Assembly (NCBI RefSeq): GCF_000003815.2 | Contig: NC_049979.1 | Coordinates: forward strand, 21,470,518 to 21,534,517 | From: Branchiostoma floridae | Lineage: Eukaryota > Chordata > Leptocardii > Amphioxiformes > Branchiostomatidae | Direction: 5' to 3' | DNA length: 64,000 bases | In this document: piece by piece, positions 48,724 through 61,932 of the stretch | Layout of the letters: the number at the start of each line of letters is the position of its first letter | Position numbering within the stretch: position 1 is the stretch's first letter | Translations under genes and position numbers: made by a program | Notes under the pieces: model-generated | The model's input: only the letters and a program-made list of their open reading frames with translations | Databases searched by the model: none | Told to the model about the DNA's origin: nothing

Positions 48724-49544
48724 TTAACAGAAATTGTTATATCCTAAATACCTTAGCATAACCAAATACACAAATCCTCTTATTGCGCCAAATTGTTAAT
48801 TGAAAGTCAGGACAACCGAGATATGGCAACTACTATGCGTATGCACCTTTCAGCATTCACCTGATTAGCCTAAAATCATAATCCACCCTCAACAGAAAGG
48901 AAGACCTCTTGACAGAGAGCAGATTTATCTTTCTTCTTCAAGGTCTAAGAAGATTTAAACCCGAAATAGAAAATACCATCAGATAACTCAAGGTGAAATG
49001 TAGCTACAGGCAGTAACAACTAATCCTTATGAGAGGATGGTTCTATCTAAAAGAATGCGCCATACTTCTTAGAATCCTCCCACTTGAGTCTTGAATGAAG
49101 TTTTCTGCACCATTAAGCACACTGTAGACGTCAGAGGAAGCCACCTTAAGATAATCACTTACTCCTCCATTAGAGAAAGAGGATATTAAGTGAAGACAAA
49201 TGTGAAGTTAAAAGGGATGGAAAGTGCAGCGGGCTAAATGTTACCTATTGAGTATAAAGAAAGCAACTTATTACCATTAGCGTGATGTGAAAAGCGATTG
49301 GAGGTCTGAAGTATGACGTAAAACGCGTCTTATTGGATCGCGTCTTATTGCACCAAGAAATTGCGACAACTTTGCGAATTGGTACCAATTTTCTGTTGCG
49401 GCCTATATTATAATTACCTGCGACGTATTTACTTATGAATCTCTAGCGTAGGAAGCTGCCGAAAGATTTATTACTTACTTGGATCATCGCATGCAGTGTT
49501 ACCACTGAGTTAAAGTAAGCAATTATAAGAAAATCGTTAGATTG

Positions 49545-49663
49545 GCGCCAATTGCCGCATGTTTGCGAATGCTTGGCGCAATTTGGCGCAAACAGCCCTG
49601 TCCAGATTTTACAAACTGCATGTAAATATATGAAAAAAAAATTACATGCAGTTTGGAAAATCT
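49545..49663. repeat. GC-rich repeat block followed by a 22-bp-arm hairpin
   Basis: GATTGGCGCCAATTGCCGC and CTTGGCGCAATTTGGCGC resemble the blocks at 14650 and 50590. At 49604-49663, AGATTTTACAAACTGCATGT mirrors ACATGCAGTTTGGAAAATCT around an A-rich loop. Confidence 0.5.
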
Positions 49664-50225
49664 TCAATGTCAAAACATATAAGGTAGTACCATACGAGAG
49701 CTTCCAATTGCCAAAAAGGCGATTTCTGTAATTTTATTCCAAACGCGAGAGTGAGTTTGAGCTAGCTAATAGTGGGCAAAGCAACTTGCTTCACTGGTGC
49801 AAGTTTGGACTAAACATACGTCCACACATCTAAATGCGTACACACTTGCATACACACCTGGTATTTCGAGCCCTGGTATGGGCTTGCAACTGTACCCATA
49901 TATACGGAAGATGAGTGTTGTGAATAATTCTATCCCTCAAAACGTCTCCCTGGCGAAATCTACGAAGGAATTGTAGGATTGCCTGTACAGACCATTACAT
50001 CTAAACGGCACATAAGCGTGCCATTTCGTCGATGAACTCCGAAATACGTTAGTTTTCGAGGCCACACGTTCTATGTTTTGCCTCCTTTCGCTTTCCACGT
50101 AATGTTGTACAAAATAACTTTATACATTTGATTCCCTACTTTGCTGAATTTTACTCAAATGTCGCAAATAATTGTTTTAGCTGCTTTGTTTGGATGATAT
50201 GGTGGTAGAAACTAGTTTGTGATCA

Positions 50226-50500
50226 TGATGAAATTTGTCCACCATCTTAGGCTTAAGTCCCAATTGCACCGGTGCCTGTGAGGGATGTAGTCCCTGTCGG
50301 GCTCCGAAGCCACAAATTTGTCCCGGTGGACTGCCGGATATTTGTTACTGGGTCCCAAATACAACACAAACACGAAATAAAAACAGAAAACGGACCAAAA
50401 CTCAACAGCATGCCTTGTGCATATTTATCGGTATAAATTTTAACTTCTTGTTTCCGCAAATAGCCCGATCGGGCCCCTGGTAGGAATGTAACGTAGGCCT
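50226..50500. repeat. GC-ended short repeat
   Basis: The right part, GCCCGATCGGGCCCCTGG then AATGTAACGTAGGCCTT, matches the complement of the right arm of the palindrome at 1160-1215. The left part contains CCCAATTGCACCGGTGCC. An open + frame across it is incidental. Confidence 0.5.
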
Positions 50501-51934
50501 TAGCAAACTTTAAACTGACATATTACTTCTCAAAGAATGGATTGCATCTTTTGACGCCCATTGGTCCCTATAAGTGAAATTTACCAATTTGCAGATTGGC
50601 TCCTGTTTGCGCCAGTTCTCAAAACGGCACAAACAGACGCGACCTATACTGAAGTACATGAACATCATTGGCAACTACATTGTCGTCGATTGATTTTCCA
50701 CTAGACAATGATCCCTGAACGACCATTTAGTGACAAACATTCCAATTTTCATGGCAAACTATCCGTCACCTATCTATCAAATTCGATCAGTGATCTGTCA
50801 TATATGTTCAGTCGCTCTGTCATATGTTTAGTCTCGGGCTCTCGTGCAAAGGGTGTGTTACGGAAAGCTTACGCTCCACCCGCTGCCTTCTATGTTTGCC
50901 CCCCTCCCCCTTAAAAAGGCCCCCTTCCACTTGTCCTCCCTGGCCTCAATCAGTGCACCTGATTGAGACGTAATGTCTAAGTTTATGTGCCAGTCGTACG
51001 GACCGGTGCTGGCATTTTGCTATCGGCGACACACCGCTGACATTTTCAGGGAGAACAATTTCGTCCCATCCCGACACAATGACGGGAATTACCACTGGCC
51101 ATAATGTCCTCCGGGGGGAATTCTCACACACCTTTAGGCGGAATAAAGACTTATTCTTTCGGAAAGTTCAGTGGAACTTTTTCTGCCAAGCTAGACCTGA
51201 GTTTGCCTTTGCACTTTTCTTCTGGGGTTGAGTCATTGTGATTCGTTTGGACGGCCTTCTGCTGAGTCGTACAAATCGTGAGGAGAAAAGTTCACAGTCG
51301 TTATCAGGGTTGAACAGCTTACATGAATCTACCGATGAAGAAAAAATGATGTCAGTTCCGCTTAACTTCCTTGGGGTACGTCTGAAATTATTAATTGGTC
51401 TCTACAAAACATATGATCGTATTTCAATCCACTATATATAGAATGATTTTTTTCTTAGTTCTTTTTTGCCTTTTCTCGCTAATGTTAGGTTTTCAGTTGA
51501 GCTTGAGTGACGTCCAATGACCGTTAGATTTTATGAACTGCAGCTAAGGTTAGCAACGGTCTAGTGAATGTGTCTATGACATTTTGGAGACGTTTTACAA
51601 TGAGAAAAGTTGAAACGACTTCGACCCCAACCATGCACTCTGAAATGACTTCTTCCAGTATTATTTTGTAAATTTATTAGCATTTTCGTCACCCTTGTAA
51701 AAGTCTGAAATGCAGCTCGTTTACCGAGTATGCGATCTAGAAATGTGTACGAGAGTCCCTTTTATGATGACATAAGAAACAAAAACCGTCGACATGGCTC
51801 TAACGACTAGTTATCATATTTCAAAGAGAGTTGGAAATATTTAGAGTTTATCGCGGGTCTTGTTTCATTGTAGTTCATTAACCATGCAAATAAGGTTTTG
51901 ATTTAACTTTGCATGTGCACTCTGATCACTTCCT

Positions 51935-52095
51935 ACGGTCAATGTGACTAGCGTATGGAAATATTTATGTCAATGTCAATTTCTGTCAGCTGTCAGCCAA
52001 GGTTGATAAATGACAGATTCTGTACTACATTTCTTGTGACCCCTCAACTCTGACCATTGCCTTAGAATTCCTAACACTCTTTGGTGAGACGTGCC
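51935..52095. repeat. Dispersed repeat, member of a pair
   Basis: Partner of 45729-45990. It contains TTTCTGTCAGCTGTCAGCCA and a downstream block ending TTTGGTGAGACGTG that parallels TCTGTGGTGACATGTG. Confidence 0.4.
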
Positions 52096-52096
52096 T

Positions 52097-52160
52097 GGTA
52101 AATAAAAATAACTGCGTAGACACAGGTAGATAAAAATAACTGCGTAGACACAGGTAGACA
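52097..52160. repeat. 28-base tandem repeat, about two units
   Basis: AAAAATAACTGCGTAGACAC occurs twice with AGGTAGAT between units, followed by a partial third. Confidence 0.75.
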
Positions 52161-52542
52161 GAAAAACAAAAGCATCGACAAAATACATCCACACGGAGCT
52201 CGAGGGGTAATGGATGAATTCTATTGCACATTGGACGCGTTAACGACTTCATATTGCCCCTTGTTCAATGACTAGAATAAGGCAATTATACTTGAGCTTG
52301 GGCAAATCGATTCACCGACGCCAAACGTTTTGCTTTTTACACCATGGGACAGATATCGTTCTGGAATCATTGCTATGCCGAAGATTCTTTTCAAAGGGTT
52401 ATTGAACCCTAGAAGCAGGTGGGGTTTTTTTTTCAACAGAACGCATTTTCATGAATATAGAATCAACAAAAAAATTGTTTGATATATTGCATCACAGATA
52501 ATGTGTACAATCACCATGCATCAAAAGTTGATGCAAACGGAG

Positions 52543-52650
52543 TATTAATTGATTGATTGTTTGATTGATTCATTGTTTGATTGATTAGCAAACAAAGCCA
52601 ACCTCTTTGTGTGTGTATGTGTGTGTGTGTGTGTGGGGGGGGGGGGGGGT
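52543..52650. repeat. GATT repeats, then TG run and a 15-G tract
   Basis: ATTGATTGATTGTTTGATTG-type repeats (52543-52587) are followed by TG steps (about 52609-52634) and a G15 run (52635-52649). Confidence 0.85.
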
Positions 52651-53934
52651 CACTGGGATATTTGTTAAAGATCCAGTGTAACCTTTGGTCCAAGGCAAGA
52701 GAAGACGTTAGTTTCGAAGGTTGCAACCATTCACATATTACACACTATGGACATGTTTTAAGATCAACCCTTTATTTCCGAACACTTTCCACTTTTTTGG
52801 AGGGCACTGCTTTTGAATCTCAAGTATAGGTTTCAATGGAGTGACAACGAGATATTGAGATGTTTTCAATATCTCTGAAGGTGAAGGTGAAGTTGTCACG
52901 TGTTTTCATCCCATCCTGTTGTACCAGGAATAAGATAAATGCTGTACAACACACGGTTCATCACGTCTTGCTGATGCTTTATTCTCCATAGTGAAGACGA
53001 ATGGCACGGAGCGGCATATGTCTTCATACACTGATCATACGGAGTCGATTCCGCATTTTTTCTTATCGAATATTCTAAGTGTGAAGAATGGTCTACTGCA
53101 GTAGTTCCCATAGGTAATGCCCTTTTGACTACTACTGCAGCTTGTATTTACAACATTTCTAGCCCATATCAAACTAGAGTTCGGTGACCTCATACCTCCA
53201 TGAAATATTCATTGCTTTTTTGTGGATGGTATGTATGTTTATAGTCGGTTGTATTTGAGAGTAATGGTTATAAATGTTATGGAAAAGTAGTGGTGTATTT
53301 ATTTAATGACACAGAGGATGTCCATCTGATTAGTAATTATTAAAATGTGACACTTAATTGTGTATGTAATGTGCGTTTAAGAGGTCGACGGCATATGGTA
53401 GCGTGGTGTTCCTTAAGCTTGATGTTTGGCATTTAAACTGTCTAAGGTTGTCAGCATTATTGAGGTTCGACTATGTGCCTCAGAGCGGTGTGGTGAGAGG
53501 AAGTTGGGTAACTCAGAAAGAAGAAGGGATGTGGCCAACTTTAGTCAGATGGTGATTTGATTTTCCACCAATATGTCATAACATCAGCTGTTCACACGGT
53601 ACAAAAATGAAATGCACACTTTCCTCTGACAGCCCTACACCAACTGTAAGATGAATACTTGGCGCCAACCCCGTCTGCTAAAAAAACAAGTACCATTGGC
53701 TACGAAAGAGACAACTAACAACTGTCCCTTATCGTAACGAAATCAGAACATCTGTATCGCCCATAAAACTTCTTACACCCAACCCATCTAAGATGAGAGG
53801 ACCTAATGGCATTTTAATCACCATGTCACTCAAATCAGCAGTACAGTATGTGAGACATCCATGCCTGTTAAGCATTACCGTTAAATGTACCTCAACTTCT
53901 TACAATTATACTTACGCTTCACATCTCCATGATA

Positions 53935-54641
53935 TCCTAAGCAGACATAAATAAAACTAATTATCATATTCGAAAAACTCGGGGTTCCCCAAACAGCTGT
54001 CATACAAATCACCTCACTATCTGCTTGGAGCTAAGCCCATTAACAAACACTTAAAGCACGATGCCTGTTCCAATATATCGCAGATATAGGGGGGGTTTCT
54101 GATATTATTACATCGATTATAACGACAGATACGGCGCCCAAAATTACATCGATTCGAGCTTCATCACAGCCCACCAACACAACAAGTATGAAACCAATCC
54201 ATCCAGCCGTTCTTGAGTAATCTTGTACACAGACAGAGACACATAACAGAAAATATAACCTCCATGACATTTCATGGAGGTAACTACTGTGCCAACTGTT
54301 ACAAATATTTCAAACAGTCCTAAGCAGACATAAATAAAACTACTGTGGGTTCCCCAGACAGCTGTCACCTCACTATCTGCTTGCACCTAAGCCCATTAAC
54401 AATTAACACATAACACCTGTACCAATATATCTCAAATATAGGGGTGATTTCTAATATTATTACATGGATTATAACGTCAGATACGGCTCCCAAGATCTCA
54501 TCGATTCGAGCTTTCATCACACCCCACCAACACAACAAGTATGAAACCAATCCATCCAGTCGTTCTTGAGTAATCATCTACACAGACAGAGACACATAAC
54601 AGAAAATATAACCTCCATTCCATGACATTTCATGGAGGTAA
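53935..54641. repeat. Tandem duplication of a ~340-base repeat
   Basis: 53935-54283 and 54318-54641 share TCCTAAGCAGACATAAATAA, CACCTCACTATCTGCTTG, CCAACACAACAAGTATGAAA and ACACAGACAGAGACACATAA. Both end in the hairpin CCTCCATGACATTTCATGGA then GG. Identity is high with small gaps. The minus strand of both copies carries open frames of similar sequence, which reflect the duplication and not a known protein. Confidence 0.8.
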
Positions 54642-54647
54642 TTAAAT

Positions 54648-55281
54648 GATGACATCCCCTGCAGGCTCCAAATATAGTTGCCAAAATTTTAATATAGAAA
54701 TTGCGAACTTTGTAATACCAGTTGAAGTGATAAAGCATTGAAACACAGTCTATACTAAAGAAGTGCAAATAATGACACTAGTGTGGCAGCATAACGTTAA
54801 TTACAAACTACACTTTGGGTGTTTGGCCAAAAATACATTATGATAAGTATTGGGTTTGAATCCACTGACAAGCCACAGATGTTGTGTCCATAGCAGCGAC
54901 TTCTGCGCTTAACCCAGGACTTAAAATTGGTACTGGTACTAAACTTTGGTCGGGGGATTGGTAAAGCACGGTTTAAAGGAGGGGGATGTGCTCCACCTTA
55001 CAATACTGTGCCCCAGACATAAGATATAACAGCACACTGCCTCTACGGCCTCGAAAATCTTTGAGAAAATCTATATATTTGCCTTTTATACTCAGATGCT
55101 ACCGCACTAGTTTCACTTCGGCAAAAAATATTCAAAATATATGTTTCCATTTTTCGTTATTTTCCTGTCATCTGAGTCATCATCATAGGGAAATAAAATG
55201 TCTTTGGTATTTGTTTTTTTCAGAAATCAGGCAAAAAAATCTAACGCGTAAGTCATCTATGAAATTTACTTGCTGTTGCCT
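54648..55281. repeat. Dispersed repeat, family A, copy 3
   Basis: Starts GATGACATCCCCTGCAG, carries GACACTAGTGTGG in the interior and ends AAGTCATCTATGAAATTTAC then TTGCCTA. It is longer and more diverged than copies 1 and 2. It directly abuts the tandem duplication ending at 54641. Confidence 0.5.
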
Positions 55282-55934
55282 ACTGTTGAAAGCCAAGACC
55301 ACGTACGTAAGCATGATATCCACTGGCGCACACATATGTCTTCCGTAGACCAAGATAAAGATGACCTTTTATGGTGAAGGAAAACTTTACGGTTTGGTCC
55401 GGTGGGAACAATATATGGACAGGGGTAAAGATAAATAGCTGCACTTAGTCAGTCAACTTCGTCTGAGATTTAGACTGGGTCTTTGATAATCGATAGGACA
55501 CGTACAGATTTATCACAATGTTAGAAATGTTTTGGTCGTTATTCTTAGCTAGCACTTCACTGTTCTGTAGCTGTATATCTATATATGCATCAGTGACAAT
55601 AAACCATGATACACCATTTTGGTATCAAAATGTAAGATATGCGTGTATATACGTCCCTTATGTCATGGGAAATGACATGTGCTACACATTGAAGAAAATA
55701 TACATCACTCTTCAATCGAAATGTTGCTTCAATTGCTATTGGTGTTGTAAGATAAGGTCAATACACAGGAAAGAAAGAATGCACACGGAAAAATCAGGAT
55801 TGTACTTGAATATGAAGAAGTTGACATACAGTTAAGACGATAGCATTTGCAATGCACTTGTTTGTCGCTAGATGGCGCATGCAGATGGGGCATTGTGAGA
55901 CCTATAGAAAGAGCGTTTGACCCGGATTTAAGAG

Positions 55935-56165
55935 ATTATATGATCATATCTCTGACGGGCTCTGAAGCTGTGGCCTTGCGAAAATGAACTTTACACGTCG
56001 GATTTCCTCACTTCACTCAGGTGAAGAAAATGTCTAAAATCCAAAACCGAGTATAGTACCTAATAGTTTACCTCCGGTTACTTTAGGATATCCAAATGGA
56101 GGACAGTGTTTGAAGAGAGCTAGGCACGTTAAAGAACATCATCACATTTATTGTTCATTTTTAGC
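55935..56165 (+). mobile_element. SINE body and tail copy
   Basis: Has ACTTTACACG, TTTCCTCACTTCACTCAGGT, a CTCCGGTTA block and the tail GGCACGTTAAAGAACATCAT. The tail matches the copy at 59680-59900. Confidence 0.55.
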
Positions 56166-57437
56166 ACACGTGAATCAAAACCATTTCGGTTTAAATTCGG
56201 CAGGACATGTTTTAGGGTACAGTAGGGTTGATGCTAAATTTTCATGATTGAACATCTAATGGTAGATGGAAAATAAATCTACCAAAGCAAACAATGGCCA
56301 ATGAAAAACCAAGAAGCAAACGTCCTACGTATTCTAGGCATAAAATGCACATGTTCATTTATACTTCAAATCTAACTTTGACAATCAATTATAGTTACAC
56401 TTCCAAATCGCTAGGAGGCGCCTTTTAGCTTTATGAAAGCGTGTTGCGGTGCAGTAGCTTTGGTTGAAGCGTACACGACAGAATGGAACTTTCAGTTAAA
56501 AGGAAATGTTTAAATATTCCAAGATACCATTGATGATGAAGGTGCAACCGGTCAGAAAGTAAAATATAATCACAGTTCTTACTAAAAACCTTTACCGGTA
56601 TCTACAGAACGAACAATTAGTACCAGCCGCCTACAACAAATGTAGAAAGGTATAATAAAGGATTAAGAATGCAAAACTGGGGAAACATGCAGACACTCTC
56701 TCATTGGTCGAATGCCATGCATCGTCGGCTGAACTGATAATTGTGATTGACAGTCAGGATTAGCCCATTATGGCTTACCGGGATATGAATAGTTTTTCTA
56801 TGTGATCTTATTTGACGTAGCAGACTTGAAGATATTTATAATGCATTACACAGGACAGGGCAATAAAATTAGACCATAAAAAACAATGCGACAAATCTCT
56901 TTCAAGTTCTAAATCGATTGCGATTATTAGTCCAGTCATGGAGCAGACTAGGAGAGCTTCTGCAAACATTTCATCCTCACCGTCATCTAATAGTTGCGTG
57001 GCCAGCTATTTTAAAAGCGTCTAAACCACCTCCAGTCCCCAACCACATCAAAGCAGTCCCACCCATTTTACATAGTTAAAACCCTAACCTTAGCAACCAT
57101 CTGCAATGCCACCCATTATACTATAAAACTATAAAGCATAATACTATATACAGCTCTTACTCAGCAAGAATGACGGTTCGCAAGGCCGTTACCTGACTCT
57201 TTCAAACGGCGGACCTAGCATTAGAGGAGTCTTATGAAAGCAGTTTACTGTTAACGTTACCAAAATACTAATCTACAGAATTATAAAATATTAACTCACA
57301 AGCACAAAGATGAGACAATACTATATCAAAATCTGAACCATGTTGTCACCTCGCACCCGTAAGGCTAAATTGCGTGTAAATGATAGACATTTATCATTTT
57401 TGTCCCACTTGGCTAAGTATAGGTCAAATGGTAACAC
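56166..57437. other. Intergenic, nothing firm
   Basis: A segment near 56720-56760 (GATTGACAGTCAGGATTAG) matches the complement of sequence near 26715-26740 (CTGTCAATCACAATTAACAG), so a small dispersed repeat is likely. No gene was seen. Confidence 0.45.
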
Positions 57438-58713
57438 TCATATCTGATCTCCTCTAGTACATTCGACTTCCTCTTGCATCTTGGTAATTGCATCAATTTT
57501 GCTACAAAATTGGCAGAATCTTTGCTCTAGATGAGTGTGGTTATGTATTTTCCATTCGATTCGCAATCTGTGGGAACTGATTCTAAGTTCTAAGTGAGCT
57601 GTATGATTAGTTAGGATCGGTTTATCTAAGACTGTAAGGGATATGGATTTTTCTTGACTATTCAAGTAACTGAAGTGGGGAAATTTGCTTAACACATAGC
57701 CCAACCGAATAGAATACTTCTATCGCTAACGTTACCATACAAAGGACAATCTACAGTAAAATGTGCTTCCGAATCGTCTTCTACTTTTACCTAAACTACA
57801 AAATTGACGGAATCTTTGCTCTAGATGAGTGTGGCTATGTCTTTTTGATTCGATTCGCAATTTGTGGAAACTGATTCTAAGTTTGCTAACGGTGGATCTG
57901 TCACGCACATTTGACGCTTACAAATTGATGAAATGATATAGGCCGTACTTGAGACGCTGACTGGGCGTTTCGCCAAACAAAAGATTTGTCTAGAGTGGTG
58001 CGTACCCCAGACGCCCAACACTTAGCACCCGGTACTTCTAAATCTATTTGACACAAGAGAGCATCTACCTGGAGGCTGTCAGCTGGCACGTTCTGACAAA
58101 GTCGAATAGAATACTTGATGGCGTTTTGGGAGGCCTCCAGATGAATGGGGTACCTCCCTAGGTCCGCTTCAAGATTGCTGGCTGCTCTTGGAATCTTGGA
58201 AAAACGAGTGAATGTTTGCATAAGTTAAAATGTACAGGTTCAGAAGCAAAATTTCGGGCTTTTGAAAGGCCCCTACATTTTTAGACGCATATAGTAAGAT
58301 GGGTTTAATACAAGAATCACAGACCTTGTTTTTAACGCTTAGTGAGGCATTGGCTTTGTCTAGCGACTGTCTGATGCTAAACAAATACTTCAGTCCTTTG
58401 CTGCATAAATGTTTGTTGTTGGCCTTATTTGAAGTGCCCGCTGCATTTACCACTATACTAAAGATACATGTAACAATATGACATTACAATTTCTACGTTT
58501 TACAATCTTAACGTTATCATTAAACACAAAGAAAGGATTCCTTGGTAATCGACCTCTCTTAGAGAATACAATAGTCTTGATCTTTTCAAAATTCACTCTC
58601 AAGTTACAATACTCTAACCTATCTGGACCTGGTTGTAAGCCTTTTTGAAAACAAGACAAAATGTAAAAAAAGTCATCTGCATACAAAAGACACGATACTT
58701 TTCTCGTCCGCAA
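57438..58713 (-). mobile_element. Degraded LINE with reverse transcriptase remnants
   Basis: Frames on the minus strand follow LINE order from high to low coordinate. At 58713-58453 is the palm segment with SCLLYADD and a following NFEKIKTIVF. At 58453-58169 is a thumb-like part with SIRQSLDKANASLSVKNKVC and DSCIKPILLYAS. At 58221-57901 is a C-terminal part with LGRYPIHLEASQNAIKYSIR. At 57704-57438 is the terminal SSHRLRIE and HLEQRFCQFC block. Each piece is in a different frame or broken by stops, and the N-terminal domains are missing, so it is an inactive relic. Confidence 0.8.
57502..57881 (-). repeat. Duplicated 89-base block inside the LINE relic
   Basis: 57502-57590 and 57796-57881 are about 85 percent identical (shared CTTTGCTCTAGATGAGTGTG). 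Both encode the SHxLRIE...HTHLEQRF C-terminal block on the minus strand. This may be a tandem duplication within the element or two overlapping insertions. Confidence 0.65.
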
Positions 58714-59674
58714 AACAGGAGAGTTGCAAAGAAGATCATCATATTATATCGCTACGAGATAAATCAATTGCTTGAACTTGAATTACATCAAATACTCTAT
58801 ACCACTTGGTAACAAAATCACAAATCTCAGTTTGTATAAAACATTAAAATTATGGTAAAACATATAGATTAAGATAGAAATAAGAAATAATATAGATAAC
58901 AAGTTGACGAAGTTTTGTAAAACAGCTCTTTACACATGAGTGATAACATACATTTAGAAGAACACTATAGGGAAAAGAATCTAAGTTAAAATGCACGGCA
59001 CGGCTTTTACAAGCTGCGCCAGATGGAACATCATGTCATGACCTATTACCTCACAATAGAACCCACTCATCGGGGGTCTAATGACGCATTGTTGTAAAAG
59101 GGTCATAATTGTTTTTAGTTGCTGCACATGTTCATCGGTGTCGTGAAACATTGTTCCATCATTTGATAAGGTTGTGAAATGTGAAACAATGGATACAATT
59201 TTATGGAATCGCTATTGCGTCCATCTATGAAAATGCGTGATATCCTATAAAACCCTTATAGCCTTGCGTAAGTCCCGTACAATACTTTTCCATTTCTTTT
59301 ACTTAGTCGCATCAAGTGGTCTTATTTGGACAAATTAGTGAAAGAATATTACATTCCACAATGTGATAAAATAAATTTTCTCTACAGAAACCTTCATTTT
59401 ATAAACGTTTCTTTGTGTATCCTGACAGTCCATAGACGCCATCACCTATATAATAAACAGCTGTATTTTAGCATTTTCTGACTAAATTACACATTGAGAT
59501 ATTCATTATTTCCAAAATACGGCAGTGAGCATCCTTTGGTTGTATATTTGTATGTGTATACCACTTTTCCGTTGGGTCGCTATGACAGAAACAAGTTGAG
59601 CAAAATCTAATACCTTAATTAAAACTCCACCTTTTTACACATTTCAATGAGTACATATGTATTGGTGGCAATGT

Positions 59675-59900
59675 GGTCTGTGTTGGAATCAAATAATTCT
59701 GAATTTGAATCCTTTGAGACCTCCAACGTTTTGCCCTGGGCACCTAACATCTATATCCTCACTCGACTTGCTGAAAATGAGTATCTATCTTCGGTTAGGG
59801 GCTTCCTCTTGGATTGGGCGTAAAGCCAGAGGTCCTGTGTTTAAGGAAAAACACACTCGTCTCGAGCACGTTAAAGATTCCATCACACTTCCACAACAGT
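59675..59900 (+). mobile_element. SINE body and tail copy
   Basis: Has GAATTTGAATCC (possible decayed B box), TATCCTCACTCGACTTGC, AATGAGTATCTATCTTCGGT, AGGTCCTGTGTTTAAGG and the tail CTCGAGCACGTTAAAGATTC. An open frame across it is incidental. Confidence 0.55.
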
Positions 59901-61470
59901 AGGGATACATTCTTGTGAAAGTGGATAAAATCTTACAGTATGGCCTAAGACAACTTTTGTTAGTAAAACAAATATGTACACAGTTAGTAAAACAAATAAA
60001 TATACTGTACAAAACTTGTGTGTTATGACTAATTATGAAGGTGGTAAACTGGTTATATAAGCAAACTAGCAAACAAACTACTACAAACACAAATGTAGTA
60101 GCTTAACTCAGAGGTTGCGGTAACCTCCCTTAAAAGACCATTTACATGTTCAGATGCCAGTGAAGATGGTTTATATGATGTGTCGAGAAATGTCGAGGTA
60201 AATGTAAATGCAGTTTGATACGTTCCGATAACAGTAAGCAAGTGCACCCCTCAAGTAAAACATTTTATCAACATCAGGTACTTGTATCATCTATTGTTTC
60301 TGCACGGTTGGCGTGAAGTCTCTTCGGAGTTATATTCTAACGCTACGGGTGAACAGCAAAAGACTGCACGGAATACCAAAACGACAAAAGGAAGACATTT
60401 TGTGCGGACATGAATGCCCCTACGTCTTAGCCCGACCGTCAAAGGTGCTATACAGAAGATAAAGCCATTTCTTGCCGACAGCTACCTTCCCCAAATTAAA
60501 CCTTCAGAAATCGATACCTACAGCCAAGGGCTGAATAAACACCTGGACTAGTCAACACTCTTTAATTATCTACCGCTACTGCAACGTTCGACTTTATCCA
60601 CATTTACTATAGGCTCCCGATTGCTCTCAACCTTCCCTATTCGTGGTCGTGAGTTGGTTCGAAGCAAGATCGGCTACTGTCGGCTGCTCCTGCCGAATGT
60701 CTTTCAAAAGGGGACGAAGGGTCTGGAATGGGTACCGGTTGGAGAGGACATAGTCTGTGTAACACAAACTCTGCTGTCCGGGCTATATCTGGCCCCTCCT
60801 CCGCAGTAATGTTGGGCGTGCTGTATCGAAACGTGATTAAATCAGGCTAGAGAAGACAGGGGGACTTGTTGGCTTATGGTTGGGAGTAAGTCAGCACTAG
60901 TTGTTGGTTGGCTGGGAGTTAAAAGAAGAGCATTTATCATTGAATATAACAACATGAAATATTGCTCTGATTTGGCATTTAGGCGATATAAAACGATGCT
61001 TACAGTATTGCTCCTTTGTTTAAGACAAAAGATATTGCAAGTTGTAATCTGGCCTTGAGATGAAACAAGATTACTTTTACTCAATAAGGTCAAATTGCTA
61101 TACTTCATATTCCTCACGAAATCAGACAATCATATTTCAATATATATGGATGCGTAGTCATTTGATTAAACCACCCACACACTTTGGCAGTGCTGCAGTT
61201 TTCAGAACAGTCGACATGTGTCCAAATGAAATGAAGATTGGCATCAGCACTAGCAAGCAAAGTCCACGGGCGAATCTGCAATTGTAGTGACTTGTCCGCA
61301 GTTTTCAATTTTGTGGGCTAGATCATATCAGACAGGATATACAATGTCTCCTGTGGAATAGGCTGATATTGCTTTGGATAAGAAAGGAGCCAATAGGAAA
61401 ACCCACTGGTCAAATACTCCACTTGCGCATATGAGATGATCAATCATTGCTTAGATTGCAATGGACCAAG

Positions 61471-61496
61471 GAGGGGGAGGGGGGGGGGGGGGGGGG
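61471..61496. repeat. G-rich tract with an 18-G run
   Basis: GAGGGGGA followed by 18 consecutive G (61479-61496). Slippage-prone and G-quadruplex-capable. Confidence 0.85.
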
Positions 61497-61932
61497 CTTG
61501 GGCATAGCAAGACATCTATCCAAACACTACATTTAAAGTCAACGTTTCGCGTCTTGGTGATGGTGATGAAAAAGTATGAATAACCCAACAAATAATATCA
61601 ACCAATAAAAGAAGAGGAAGCTCGAATCCGGTTTGTTATCATGTACATGACACTGTTTTTCCGTTGCTTGCTGAGATGAGGAAACGCACGTGTAAAAGGA
61701 GTATCTCACTGGTCTGTGGTACTATGGTGGCATTGCTGCGTTCTAAATTGACCTTTATGTAACCCTTGCTTTTATCATGGGAATATTATGAAAAGCGAAC
61801 AAGTACGACTTACAGAAAAACAAATCCACATGAAGCAAAAAATATTCGCTTTTTATCGAGCAGAGCTCTGCGAAATCGCTTGACCGCTGCGACGCCGTCA
61901 ACCTATCACAACTTCAGTGAGATTCCTCCTTA

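Larger units (their letters stand above)
48728..53934. other. Intergenic, repeat fragments only
   Basis: Besides the blocks at 49545, 50226, 51935, 52097 and 52543, nothing gene-like was seen. Confidence 0.5.
58714..61929. other. Intergenic with one SINE copy
   Basis: Apart from the SINE at 59675-59900 and the G tract at 61471, nothing is firm. A short open stretch near 60449-60550 reads KIKPFLADSYLPQIKPSEID and looks protein-like, but it is short and unassigned. Confidence 0.45.

Noticed and set aside
54040-54577. Pair of similar minus-strand frames (RLDGLVSYLLCWW)
   Set aside because: Similarity comes from the tandem DNA duplication; frames are short and not a known protein.
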